In this document: one piece after another, positions 27,660 through 36,356 of the stretch | How the letters are laid out: every line of letters starts with the position of its first letter | Position numbering within the stretch: position 1 is the first letter of the stretch | Assembly (NCBI RefSeq): GCF_013116745.1 | Contig: NZ_JABFOE010000004.1 | Coordinates: 184,950 to 248,949, forward strand | Length of the DNA: 64,000 nucleotides | Source of the DNA: Arthrobacter sp. 260 | GTDB lineage: Bacteria; Actinomycetota; Actinomycetes; Actinomycetales; Micrococcaceae | Direction of reading: 5' to 3' | Position numbers and translations under genes: made by a program | The notes under the pieces: model-generated | Database searches by the model: none | Seen by the model: the letters and a program-made list of their open reading frames with translations, nothing else | Told to the model about the DNA's origin: nothing

Positions 27660-30050
27660 ATGAGCACGCCGACGAGGACCGAAACTCCTCCATCCGCTTC
27701 ACACACCGCCGATCAGCACGACCTGATCCGGGTGCAGGGCGCCCGCGAAAACAACCTCAAGGATGTTTTCGTGGAGATCCCGAAGCGCCGGCTGACCGTG
27801 TTCACCGGCGTGTCGGGCTCAGGGAAGAGTTCGCTGGTGTTCGCCACCATTGCCGCCGAGTCGCAGCGGATGATCAATGAGACCTACAGCGCGTTCGTGC
27901 AGGGTTTCATGCCGAACCTGGCCCGGCCCGACGTCGACCATCTGGAGGGGCTGACCACGGCGATCATCGTTGACCAGGAACGGATGGGCGCGAATCCCCG
28001 GTCGACTGTGGGAACAGCCACCGACGCCAACGCCATGCTCAGGATTTTGTTCAGCCGCCTGGGGTCGCCCTATGTGGGCCCACCGACGGCGTTCTCCTTC
28101 AACGTCCCTACCCGGAAGGCGAGCGGGGTGATGAGCACCGACAAGGGTGGCAGGATCGAGAAGAGTGTCGTCAAGGACGCGGTCTACCTGGGTGGCATGT
28201 GCCCTCGCTGCGAGGGCATGGGATCGGTGTCCGACTTCAACCTCAAGGCGCTGTTCGACGAGACCAAGTCGCTGGGGGAGGGGGCGCTGACCATCCCCGG
28301 CTACAGCATGGACGGCTGGTACGGCCGCATTTTCGCCGGGGCCGGCTTCGACATCGACAAGCCGCTCGCGAAGTTCACCAAGCGGGAACTCGACGATCTC
28401 CTCTACAAGGAACCCACCAAGGTCAAGGTCGAGGGAATCAACCTCACCTTTGAGGGGGTCATCCCGAAGATCCAGAAGTCGATGCTGTCCAAGGACGTCG
28501 AGGCCATGCAGCCCCACATCAGGGCGTTCGTGGAACGGGCCATCACCTTCCAGCCATGCCCCGAGTGTGAGGGCACCCGCCTCAGTCCCGAGGCTCGGTC
28601 GTCGAAGATCCAGGGAAAAAACATTGCCGACCTGTGCGTCATGCAGATCGATGAGCTGGCCGTCTGGGTGCGGGGCCTCGACGAACCCTCGGTTGCCCCG
28701 CTGCTGCGCGGCCTGCAGCACCTCCTCGACTCGTTCGCCGAAATTGGACTGGGCTATCTGTCCCTCGACCGGCCCGCGGGCACCCTGTCCGGGGGAGAGG
28801 CGCAGCGGACCAAGATGATCCGGCACCTGGGCTCCTCGCTGACCGACATCACCTACGTCTTCGACGAACCGACCATCGGCCTGCACCCCCACGACATTGA
28901 ACGGATGAACGGCCTGTTGCTCCAGCTGCGGGACAAGGGGAACACGGTGCTCGTTGTCGAGCACAAACCCGAGACCATCGCCATCGCCGACCATGTGATT
29001 GATCTGGGTCCCGGCGCCGGCTCCCAGGGCGGCAGCGTCTGCTTCGAAGGCAGCGTCGACGGGCTGCGGACCAGTGACACCATCACCGGGCGCCACCTCG
29101 ATGACCGGGCTGCCGTCAAGGAGACGGTGCGGGCGCCGTCGGGAACGCTTGCCGTACGGGGTGCCACGATGCACAACCTGCGGGACGTGGACGTTGACGT
29201 GCCGCTCGGCGTGCTGTGTGTGGTCACCGGGGTGGCCGGGTCGGGCAAGAGCTCGCTGATCCACGGATCGGTGGCAGGCCGCGACGGCGTCGTCGTGATC
29301 GACCAGGGTGCGATCAAGGGGTCCCGGCGCAGCAACCCCGCCACGTACACGGGGTTGCTGGAACCGATCCGCAAGGCGTTCGCGAAAGCCAACGGGGTGA
29401 AGCCGGCACTGTTCAGCTCCAACTCGGAGGGTGCGTGCCCCACCTGCAATGGTGCCGGGATCATCTTTACCGAGCTGGGTGTGATGGCCACTGTCGAATC
29501 CACCTGCGAGGACTGTGAGGGCAGGAGATTCCAGGCGTCGGTGCTCGAGTACACCCTCGGTGGCCGCAATATCTCCGAGGTACTGTCGATGTCGATGACC
29601 GAGGCTGAAGCATTTTTTAGCGACGGGGACGCCAAGACGCCCGCAGCACACAAGATCCTCGCCCGGCTCGTCGATGTGGGGCTGGGCTATCTCACCCTCG
29701 GGCAGCCGCTCACCACCCTGTCCGGCGGTGAGCGGCAGCGCGTCAAACTGGCAACCCAGATGGCCGACAAGGGTGACGTTTATGTGCTGGACGAGCCGAC
29801 GACCGGCCTGCATCTGGCCGATGTCCAGAACCTGCTCGGACTGCTGGACCGGCTCGTCGACTCCGGTAAGTCGGTCATCGTGATTGAACACCACCAGGCG
29901 GTGATGGCCCACGCCGACTGGATCATCGACCTGGGTCCGGGTGCCGGGAACGACGGCGGCCTGGTGGTCTTTGAGGGAACGCCGGCTGATCTGGTCGCGG
30001 CCAGGTCGACACTTACCGGGGAGCATCTGGCGACCTACGTCGGCGGTTGA
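27660..30050 (+). CDS. UvrA-like ABC ATPase (short, UvrB-domain-lacking type)
   Basis: 796 residues against about 950 for housekeeping UvrA. It has Walker A GVSGSGKSS at 50-58, signature LSGGEAQRTK, a second Walker A GVAGSGKSS, and signature LSGGERQRVK. Zinc-binding CPRCEG, CPECEG, CPTCNG and CEDCEG clusters are kept. The region that in UvrA binds UvrB is missing, since the chain passes directly from the first Walker domain to the signature-domain insertion. Short UvrA homologues (UvrA2/DrrC-like) are linked to DNA damage or intercalating-drug tolerance. AGGAGGAGA before ATG 27660 is a very strong ribosome site. Confidence 0.88.
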   Translation: MSTPTRTETPPSASHTADQHDLIRVQGARENNLKDVFVEIPKRRLTVFTGVSGSGKSSLVFATIAAESQRMINETYSAFVQGFMPNLARPDVDHLEGLTTAIIVDQERMGANPRSTVGTATDANAMLRILFSRLGSPYVGPPTAFSFNVPTRKASGVMSTDKGGRIEKSVVKDAVYLGGMCPRCEGMGSVSDFNLKALFDETKSLGEGALTIPGYSMDGWYGRIFAGAGFDIDKPLAKFTKRELDDLLYKEPTKVKVEGINLTFEGVIPKIQKSMLSKDVEAMQPHIRAFVERAITFQPCPECEGTRLSPEARSSKIQGKNIADLCVMQIDELAVWVRGLDEPSVAPLLRGLQHLLDSFAEIGLGYLSLDRPAGTLSGGEAQRTKMIRHLGSSLTDITYVFDEPTIGLHPHDIERMNGLLLQLRDKGNTVLVVEHKPETIAIADHVIDLGPGAGSQGGSVCFEGSVDGLRTSDTITGRHLDDRAAVKETVRAPSGTLAVRGATMHNLRDVDVDVPLGVLCVVTGVAGSGKSSLIHGSVAGRDGVVVIDQGAIKGSRRSNPATYTGLLEPIRKAFAKANGVKPALFSSNSEGACPTCNGAGIIFTELGVMATVESTCEDCEGRRFQASVLEYTLGGRNISEVLSMSMTEAEAFFSDGDAKTPAAHKILARLVDVGLGYLTLGQPLTTLSGGERQRVKLATQMADKGDVYVLDEPTTGLHLADVQNLLGLLDRLVDSGKSVIVIEHHQAVMAHADWIIDLGPGAGNDGGLVVFEGTPADLVAARSTLTGEHLATYVGG

Positions 30051-30075
30051 GACCGGCGCTGTGGCCCGGGCCAGG

Positions 30076-31476
30076 TCACCCGGCGGTCACCGGGTCCAGT
30101 GCCTCGGCGAATGCGCCGCGGTGGGCGGCCGCCCGGTGGCGGCGGGGGAGCAGAGGCCCCTCGCCAAAGAGCTTGTCCCGCAGGGTGCCTGGCCGGTAAT
30201 CGGTCTGGGCGAGGCCCCGCCTCCGCAGTTCGGGAAGGACTCCGTCGATGAAGTCCTGGTAGGAGCCCGGAATGGTCTGGTTGATGATGTTGATACCGTC
30301 CACTCCGGCTTCCTGCCAGGATTCCAGCTGGTCAACGATTTGTTCAGGCGTACCAGCGATCTGTTGGTTGTAGGCGCGGTAGCGGGCCACATCGGCGATG
30401 GTGGGGTTGCCTCCAGGCACCGACGCGAACAGTGCCTCCAGGACGCCGCGGGCGCCGTCGGTGCGGACATCGCCAAGTGTGGTGTCGAGGGGCAGGCCGC
30501 CCAGGTCAACCCCGATGCCTCCGCCGATGTGCGCCACGATCATGTCAAGATCAAGGTACTCGTCGAGTTCGGCCTGCTTGGACCTGACCTCCGCTTCGGT
30601 GGACCCGACGACGAAGGACAACCCGGCGAAGAACTTGATGTCCTCGTCGCGCCGGCCCAGTGTCCTGGCAAGGGCACGCACTGACGCAGTCGTTTTCCGT
30701 GCATACTCGACGTTCGGCGCGAAGAGGAAGGCGGCTTCGGCGTTGGCAGCGGCGAAGTGCTGGCCCCGTCCCGAGGATCCGGCCTGGAAGAGGAGCGGGG
30801 TGCGCTGGGGCGAGGGAGCCACCAGGTGCGGGCCCTCCACCGAGTAACGCGGCCCCAGATGATTGATTTTGTGCACTTTTGAGGGGTCAGCATGGCGTCC
30901 GGTGGCCTTGTCCTGGACCAAAGCACCGTCGTCCCAGGACCCTTCCCAGAGCTTGTAGCAGACCTCCAGATACTCGTCGGCCCAGTCGTAGCGGCTGTCG
31001 TGTTCCACCAGGCCATCGTTGCCGAAGTTCCTGAACGAGTTTTCCAGCACGCTGGTGACGATGTTCCAGGCGACACGCCCGCCACTGAGGTGATCCAGGG
31101 TAGACAGTTGCCGGGCGAACTGGAATGGGTGGGCCTGGACGACTGAGCTGGTCAGTGCGAGACCGAGGTGCTCGGTCGATGCCGCCAGTGCCGACTGCAG
31201 GACCAGCGGGTCGTTCGCCGGTACCTGGAGCCCCCGTTCCACGTGCGAGCTCCAGCCGCCACCATGGTTGCCGTAGAGTCCGACGACGTCGGCAAGGAAG
31301 AGCGCATCGAACTTGGCCTCTTCGAGAGTCCGTGCGAGGTCGGTCCAAAGCCGCAGGTCGTTGAAGCGGTGCTGCTCGGCGGCCGGATGGCGCCATTGTC
31401 CGCCGAGGATGTGGCTGGTGGTGTTCATGGCGAACGCGCTGAGGAGCAGACGGGGTCGTTCGGTGAAAACGCTCAT
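30076..31476 (-). CDS. NtaA/SnaA/DszA-family FMN-dependent monooxygenase
   Basis: A 466-residue luciferase-like (LLM) TIM-barrel monooxygenase of the two-component, FMNH2-using class that includes DszA, NtaA and SnaA. RLLLSAFAMNTTSHILGGQWRHP-type N-terminal sequence, the HFAAANAEAAFLF region and the DLGGLPLDT segment are characteristic. Its start overlaps the stop of the DszC-like gene (ATGA). Last gene of the SAM-riboswitch operon, it likely cleaves a C-S bond in an imported organosulfur compound to release sulfur. The substrate is not known, and a flavin reductase must be supplied elsewhere. Confidence 0.9.
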   Translation of the reverse strand: MSVFTERPRLLLSAFAMNTTSHILGGQWRHPAAEQHRFNDLRLWTDLARTLEEAKFDALFLADVVGLYGNHGGGWSSHVERGLQVPANDPLVLQSALAASTEHLGLALTSSVVQAHPFQFARQLSTLDHLSGGRVAWNIVTSVLENSFRNFGNDGLVEHDSRYDWADEYLEVCYKLWEGSWDDGALVQDKATGRHADPSKVHKINHLGPRYSVEGPHLVAPSPQRTPLLFQAGSSGRGQHFAAANAEAAFLFAPNVEYARKTTASVRALARTLGRRDEDIKFFAGLSFVVGSTEAEVRSKQAELDEYLDLDMIVAHIGGGIGVDLGGLPLDTTLGDVRTDGARGVLEALFASVPGGNPTIADVARYRAYNQQIAGTPEQIVDQLESWQEAGVDGINIINQTIPGSYQDFIDGVLPELRRRGLAQTDYRPGTLRDKLFGEGPLLPRRHRAAAHRGAFAEALDPVTAG

Positions 31477-32756
31477 GACGGGGTACCTCCGGTTGTTGAC
31501 GATGGTGTGGTTGCGGCGTCGCCGATGCTGTTCAGGCCCACGGGGATGGTGCCATTGATGAGGTAGTCACCAACGGAGCGTGCTTTGAAGAGGGCCGGGT
31601 TGTGGGTGGCAACTGTTCTCGCGTTGCGCCAGTGGCGGTCCAGCGCCTTGTCCCTGCCGACGGCTGAAGCGCCAGCAACGTCGAACAGTTCGCTGGTGAT
31701 GGCGAGGACCAGCGGTGGAACTGCCACATGGGCTTGTTCGACGGCGAGTTCAGCGCGGAGGAAGGCAGACTCGGGGGGCAATTGCAGGGCGGGATCGACG
31801 GCTGCGTCGAGGTCGCGGGCCGCGATGGTTACTATCGCGTCGGCTGCGTAGGCTTTCGACGCGATCAGGCCGACGTGTTCCTGGATCTGTGACTCGTCAC
31901 GGAACAAGCCTCCCGATCCTGTGTTGAAGGTCCGGGTCCGGGCGCGCACCAGTCCGACGGCGTCGCGCAGGGCGGCACGTCCAATGCCGGCCAGCACAGC
32001 CAGGAGGAAAAGCTGGAAGAACGCGGGTTCCAGCGTACTGGTCACCTGTCGTTGCAAGATGTCCTCCGCCACCACGGGCACCCGGTTGAAGCGCGCAGTT
32101 CCGGTCCCGGTCAGGGGCTGGCCGAACCCATCCCAGTCGTCGATGATGGTGACGCCCGGGTCCCCAGCGGGCACCAGCGCGTACTGACGCCCCTCAACAC
32201 CCTCGGTGCTGGCCATGACCACCACCCAGTCAGCGAAGATGCTGCCGGTGGTGTAGAACTTCTCACCGGTCAGGTACCACTGGCCCTGCTCGTTGTGCAG
32301 CCTGGTCCGGGTGGTCCCCAGCGCGTTTCCCCCACGTTCTGTGGCCGCATTGCCGAAGATCTGGCCGGCCGCAATGCGCGGGAACCAACGGTCCTTGAAG
32401 GCTGGGGACTGCAGGCATGCCGTCTCGACAAAAGAGAAGTGGGAGCGCAACAAGTGTGCGACATTCGAGTCGGCGGCAGCCAGTTCGATCAGGAGGCGAA
32501 ACAAGTGTTCATGACTTACCGGGTCTCCGCCGAAGGCCGCTGGTACCCGTAGGGTGGTGAACCCTGCTTCCCTGAGCCACCCCACCTGTTCATAGGGCAG
32601 GATCCGGTTCTTTTCGCGGTGCAGCGCCCCCTCGGCAATCCGGTCGAAGACCGGCCGGAACCTGGCGGCAAGCTTTGCGTACCGCGCTTCACCCGAGCCG
32701 GAGTGGGCCCTGGGGGATTCGATCCTGGGGCTCTGGTTACTGGTGGTCGTGGTCAT
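31473..32756 (-). CDS. DszC/SfnB-like flavin-dependent monooxygenase (acyl-CoA dehydrogenase fold)
   Basis: A 427-residue acyl-CoA dehydrogenase-fold protein that lacks an acyl-CoA context. GNAATERGGNALGTTRT and WYLTGEKFYTTGSIFADW are the hallmarks of the DszC/SfnB group, which use FMNH2 and O2 to oxidise sulfur compounds such as sulfides or sulfones. RHWRNARTVATHNPALFK at the C-terminus is also typical. It overlaps the LLM gene by four bases and follows the ATPase gene after 9 bases, with AAGGACA as ribosome site. Together with the LLM enzyme it forms a plausible two-step oxidation and cleavage path. Confidence 0.88.
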   Translation of the reverse strand: MTTTTSNQSPRIESPRAHSGSGEARYAKLAARFRPVFDRIAEGALHREKNRILPYEQVGWLREAGFTTLRVPAAFGGDPVSHEHLFRLLIELAAADSNVAHLLRSHFSFVETACLQSPAFKDRWFPRIAAGQIFGNAATERGGNALGTTRTRLHNEQGQWYLTGEKFYTTGSIFADWVVVMASTEGVEGRQYALVPAGDPGVTIIDDWDGFGQPLTGTGTARFNRVPVVAEDILQRQVTSTLEPAFFQLFLLAVLAGIGRAALRDAVGLVRARTRTFNTGSGGLFRDESQIQEHVGLIASKAYAADAIVTIAARDLDAAVDPALQLPPESAFLRAELAVEQAHVAVPPLVLAITSELFDVAGASAVGRDKALDRHWRNARTVATHNPALFKARSVGDYLINGTIPVGLNSIGDAATTPSSTTGGTPS

Positions 32757-32765
32757 CGATTGTCC

Positions 32766-34457
32766 TTACGTGGCTGAGAGGGCGTGGAGCCGGCTGGAGA
32801 GTGGGGTCTGTTGCCGAAGGCGGTGGCCAGGGTTGGCGGCGAGCAGCAACTGGGTATATTCGGTCGCCGGACTTCCGAAGACCTGCGCGGTGGCCCCCGT
32901 TTCGAGGAGTTTCCCCTGCCGCATGACGCCAACGGTGGTGGAGATCCGTTCGACGACGTGAAGGTCGTGGGAAATGAACAGGTAGGTCAGTCCGAGACTG
33001 TCCTGCAGGCTCCGCAACAGGTCGAGTATCTGCGCCTGGGTGAGGACATCCAGGGCCGAGAGCGCCTCATCCAGAACCAGGGTCCGCGCACCCAACGCGA
33101 GGGCCCGTGCGATCGCGACGCGCTGGCGCTGCCCTCCCGATAACTCGTGGGGGCGCTTGCTGGCGAAACCGGGCGCAAGGTCGACCTGCTCAAAGAGTTC
33201 GCCGACGCGTCTGGCCCGCTCGGCCCGGCTACCGATGCGGTAGTTCAGGAGCGGCTCGCCAACGATGTCCCGGATGGGCAGACGGGGGTCGAGGGCCGAG
33301 TCGGGGTTCTGGTAGACCAGCTGCAGGTTCCGCCAGAGTTCGCGTTTCTGGCGGCGGGTGGCGGTTGTGACGTCGTCGCCGTGGACGCGAATCTGTCCTG
33401 CCCCCGGATCGAGCAGCCGGAGGATCAGGCGTGCGGTGGTCGATTTGCCGGACCCGGACTCACCGACCAGAGCAAAGGTGGTTCCCGCAGCGATGCTGAA
33501 CGACACGTCGTCGACCGCCCGATGCACTTCGCCCGCCCTGCTGAAGTCACGGGTGAGGCCGGTGACCTCAATCGCCGGGGTGGCTGACGTGCGATCCAGT
33601 TCCAGTCCGGGCCGGGGCTCGGCCGGAAGGCGGTGCGGTGAGGCCTCGCGGAGCAGCCGCACCGTATAGTCCTGCTCGGGCGCGGCGAGGATGTCGCCGA
33701 CAGGACGGTCCTCGACGATGCGGCCACGGTGCATCACCACGATGCGTACGGCGTGATCAGTGGCGACCGCAAGGTCATGGGTGACAAAGATCACCGCGGT
33801 GCCGAATTCCCGCGCTAGGCGTTCGAAGATGTCGAGGATCCTCGCCTGCACTGTGACGTCGAGCGCCGACGTCGGCTCGTCAGCGATCAACAGATCAGGT
33901 TGCAGGCTGAACGCGATCGCGATGAGCACACGCTGCTTCAGGCCGCCAGACAGCTCGTGGGGGTATTGCTTCAATCGTTCCTCCGGGCGGTCAATTCCCA
34001 CCAGAGTGAGCAACCGGACGACGTCCGCCCTGACCTCCGCGCGTGATCGTCGCGGACCGTCTGGGTGTAGCCGGAAGACTTCGGCCACCTGGGACCCGAT
34101 GGTCTTCACCGGGTCGAGCGATGCACCGGGGTCTTGCGGCACCAGCGAGATCCGAACCCCCCGGAGTCTTTCCAGGTCCCTTTCACTCGCGTCGGTGAGG
34201 TTCGTGTCCCCGAGCATGACGGATCCGGCTGTGCGCCGCGCAGCCGCTGGGAGCAACCCGATGATGGACTTCACCAGGGTCGATTTCCCGGATCCTGACT
34301 CACCGACCACTGCCACAATCTCACCACGCCGGATGGTGAGATCAGCGTCGTTGACGGCGGTCGTAGCGGTGGGGCCGTGCCCGTAGACGATCTCCAAGCC
34401 CTCGATAACGAGCAACGGATCACGCTCCGGGTGGGTAGCTGGTTCGCTGGTGTTCAC
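32766..34457 (-). CDS. Dpp-type ABC transporter ATPase, two domains fused (DppD-DppF)
   Basis: 563 residues with two complete nucleotide-binding domains. The first (about residues 10-265) has VGESGSGKSTLVKS, LSGGLKQRV and DLLIADEPTSALD. The second (about 300-550) has VGESGSGKSTTARL, LSGGQRQRVAIARA and TLVLDEALSALD, where Ala replaces the usual Pro-Thr of DEPTSALD. The fused form is common in Actinobacteria and serves both permeases alone. It lies 13 bases after the second permease gene and powers uptake of the operon's substrate. Confidence 0.93.
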   Translation of the reverse strand: MNTSEPATHPERDPLLVIEGLEIVYGHGPTATTAVNDADLTIRRGEIVAVVGESGSGKSTLVKSIIGLLPAAARRTAGSVMLGDTNLTDASERDLERLRGVRISLVPQDPGASLDPVKTIGSQVAEVFRLHPDGPRRSRAEVRADVVRLLTLVGIDRPEERLKQYPHELSGGLKQRVLIAIAFSLQPDLLIADEPTSALDVTVQARILDIFERLAREFGTAVIFVTHDLAVATDHAVRIVVMHRGRIVEDRPVGDILAAPEQDYTVRLLREASPHRLPAEPRPGLELDRTSATPAIEVTGLTRDFSRAGEVHRAVDDVSFSIAAGTTFALVGESGSGKSTTARLILRLLDPGAGQIRVHGDDVTTATRRQKRELWRNLQLVYQNPDSALDPRLPIRDIVGEPLLNYRIGSRAERARRVGELFEQVDLAPGFASKRPHELSGGQRQRVAIARALALGARTLVLDEALSALDVLTQAQILDLLRSLQDSLGLTYLFISHDLHVVERISTTVGVMRQGKLLETGATAQVFGSPATEYTQLLLAANPGHRLRQQTPLSSRLHALSAT

Positions 34458-34470
34458 AGTGTGCTCCTGG

Positions 34471-35364
34471 CTAGATACGGAAGGTTTTCAGAAGTTGGCG
34501 TCCCAGGGCGGCGAGCAGGACGACCGTCAGCACAATCACGACACCCGGCAGGGTGGTAAGCCACCACGCAGTGCCAAGGTACTGCCGCCCTTCGGCGATC
34601 AGCAGGCCCCATTCAGGGGTCGGTGGGGGAGCGCCGAAGCCCAGGAAGCCAAGCCCGGAGATGGCGAGGATGGCGGCACCGAGGTCTACCGCCAGCAGCG
34701 CGAGGACGGGCCCGCTTGCGTTCGGCAGAATATGGCGGACGACGACGGACCGGTAGGTGCCACCGTTAAGGAAGGACGCCTCAACGAAGTCGAGGTTACG
34801 CACCCGCAGCACCTCCGACCTGACCACACGGGCGAAGGACGCAACCGAGGCGATGCCGATCCCGATCCCGAGCGAGATGGGGCCGGGGGAGAACGCGGTG
34901 ACGATGACCAGCGATATCAGGAACCCCGGGACGGCGAGCAGCACGTCAACGAGCCGCATGGCCGCGGAGTCGGCCACCCGTCCTGCGGTGGCGGCGATCA
35001 GTCCGATGATCGTTCCCGCGACCAGCCCGATCACGACGGCCAGACCCGCGGTTAGAAGAGTCTGCCGGGTCCCGAATACCACCCGGGTGAAAACGTCACG
35101 ACCCAAATGGTCAGTTCCAAACAGGTGGTGTGCGTCCGGAGCCCGGAAATTTTCGCTGGGCACCCCGTCGAACGGCGAATAGGCGGTGAACCATTCGGGG
35201 ACTATGGCCCAGGCAGCGATCACGGCCAGGGGAAGCGCCGTCAGCCACAGGGACGGATTCCTCAGTCGCCGTCGACCGGAAGGGGAAGCTGGCGCGACAG
35301 CGGCAGGCTGCCCGGCACCGTCACGCACGGGTGCCCCGGCGGGGAAATCATGAGTAGTGGACAC
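34471..35364 (-). CDS. Dpp-type ABC transporter permease (DppC-like)
   Basis: 297 residues. An N-terminal helix after a Pro/Gly/Arg-rich cytosolic tail precedes a periplasmic segment with HHLFGTDHLGRDVFTRVVFG, the DppC/OppC signature. The BPD_transp_1 core has five helices and the ATPase-contact EAA-type loop (EASFLNGGTYRSVVVRHILP). It pairs with the upstream permease to form the channel. The start is at 35364; 27 bases separate it from the DppB-like gene. Confidence 0.92.
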   Translation of the reverse strand: MSTTHDFPAGAPVRDGAGQPAAVAPASPSGRRRLRNPSLWLTALPLAVIAAWAIVPEWFTAYSPFDGVPSENFRAPDAHHLFGTDHLGRDVFTRVVFGTRQTLLTAGLAVVIGLVAGTIIGLIAATAGRVADSAAMRLVDVLLAVPGFLISLVIVTAFSPGPISLGIGIGIASVASFARVVRSEVLRVRNLDFVEASFLNGGTYRSVVVRHILPNASGPVLALLAVDLGAAILAISGLGFLGFGAPPPTPEWGLLIAEGRQYLGTAWWLTTLPGVVIVLTVVLLAALGRQLLKTFRI

Positions 35365-35391
35365 GGTGAAACCTCAATCGAAGGTAGATCA

Positions 35392-36351
35392 TCAGGCGGT
35401 CAGGGCCCGTGGGGCACCCTGCCCATTGCTTTTGAGGATGCGGGGATCGAGCAGCGGATACAGCAGGTCGACTACCAGATTGACGACAACGAAAACCGAA
35501 GCCGTCAGGAGGACCAGCCCCTGCACCAGTGGCACGTCCTGGGTAGTGACAGCCGTCAGGACCACCGAGCCCAGACCGGATCGCGCAAAGACAGTCTCAG
35601 TGATCACGGATCCGGCGAAGAGCGTTCCGACGGTGATGCCCATGACCGTCAGTGCGGGGCCGGCCGCGTTCTTCAGGGCATGGCGGAAAAATATCCAGGA
35701 CCGTGACGCACCCTTTGCGCGCAGGACATCGATAAACGGCTGGTCGTAGACCTGGTTCATGCTCTTGAGCAGCACCTGGGCCAGGGGCGCCGAGACAACC
35801 GCCGCAAGGACCAATACCGGTATGGCCAGGGACAGCACGGATCCATCGGGGAACAGCGACATCACTCCCCAGCGGATCGAGAGCAGATCCAGCAGCACCA
35901 GGCCGAGCCAGAACACCGGTACGGCAGCGAGCAGGGGTGGCAGGTTCACCAGGACCCGGCGGAGAATCGCCGACCGGGTCAGGGTGGCGGCGGCAACGAC
36001 GATGACGGCCATCAGGCCGGCGACGATGAAGGCCGAGCCAGCCAAGGCAACCGTCGACCCGGCCACACCGCTGATCCGGTCCAGCACCGATTGTCCCGAT
36101 GCCAGGGAGTAGCCGAAATTGCCCGACAGCACACCCACGAGTTGGTTCAGGTACTGCACCAACAACGGCTGGTCATAGCCGTATTGGCTCTTCATCGTGT
36201 CGATTGCTGCCTGGTCCACCGCAGAATCTGCAGTCAGGAAGATGGTCACTGGATCGCTGGGCAGCAGTTGAACCGCGAGGAAAACCAGGGTGTAGGCGAG
36301 CCACACCACCAGGATCGCCTGGCCCACCCGGTGCGCGAGATAGCGGGCCAC
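35392..36351 (-). CDS. Dpp-type ABC transporter permease (DppB-like)
   Basis: 319 residues. The start is taken as GTG 36351 (V-A-R-Y-L-A-H-R), five bases after the binding-protein stop; the open frame upstream overlaps the binding-protein gene and encodes no family sequence. VGQAILVVWLAYTLVFLAVQLLPSDP is the classic DppB N-terminal helix, GDPV-like LPSDPVT follows, and the EAA-type loop lies at DVLRAKGASRSWIFFRHALKN. Six spans are expected. It is an inner-membrane half-channel for peptide- or glutathione-like solutes. Confidence 0.9.
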   Translation of the reverse strand: MARYLAHRVGQAILVVWLAYTLVFLAVQLLPSDPVTIFLTADSAVDQAAIDTMKSQYGYDQPLLVQYLNQLVGVLSGNFGYSLASGQSVLDRISGVAGSTVALAGSAFIVAGLMAVIVVAAATLTRSAILRRVLVNLPPLLAAVPVFWLGLVLLDLLSIRWGVMSLFPDGSVLSLAIPVLVLAAVVSAPLAQVLLKSMNQVYDQPFIDVLRAKGASRSWIFFRHALKNAAGPALTVMGITVGTLFAGSVITETVFARSGLGSVVLTAVTTQDVPLVQGLVLLTASVFVVVNLVVDLLYPLLDPRILKSNGQGAPRALTA

Positions 36352-36356
36352 CGGTG

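Noticed and set aside
27819..30026. A very long open frame on the minus strand opposite the UvrA-like gene (over 700 codons)
   Set aside because: It is the GC-rich shadow of the plus-strand gene: no recognisable domain, His/Gly/Gln/Arg-rich composition, and the plus strand carries all UvrA motifs.
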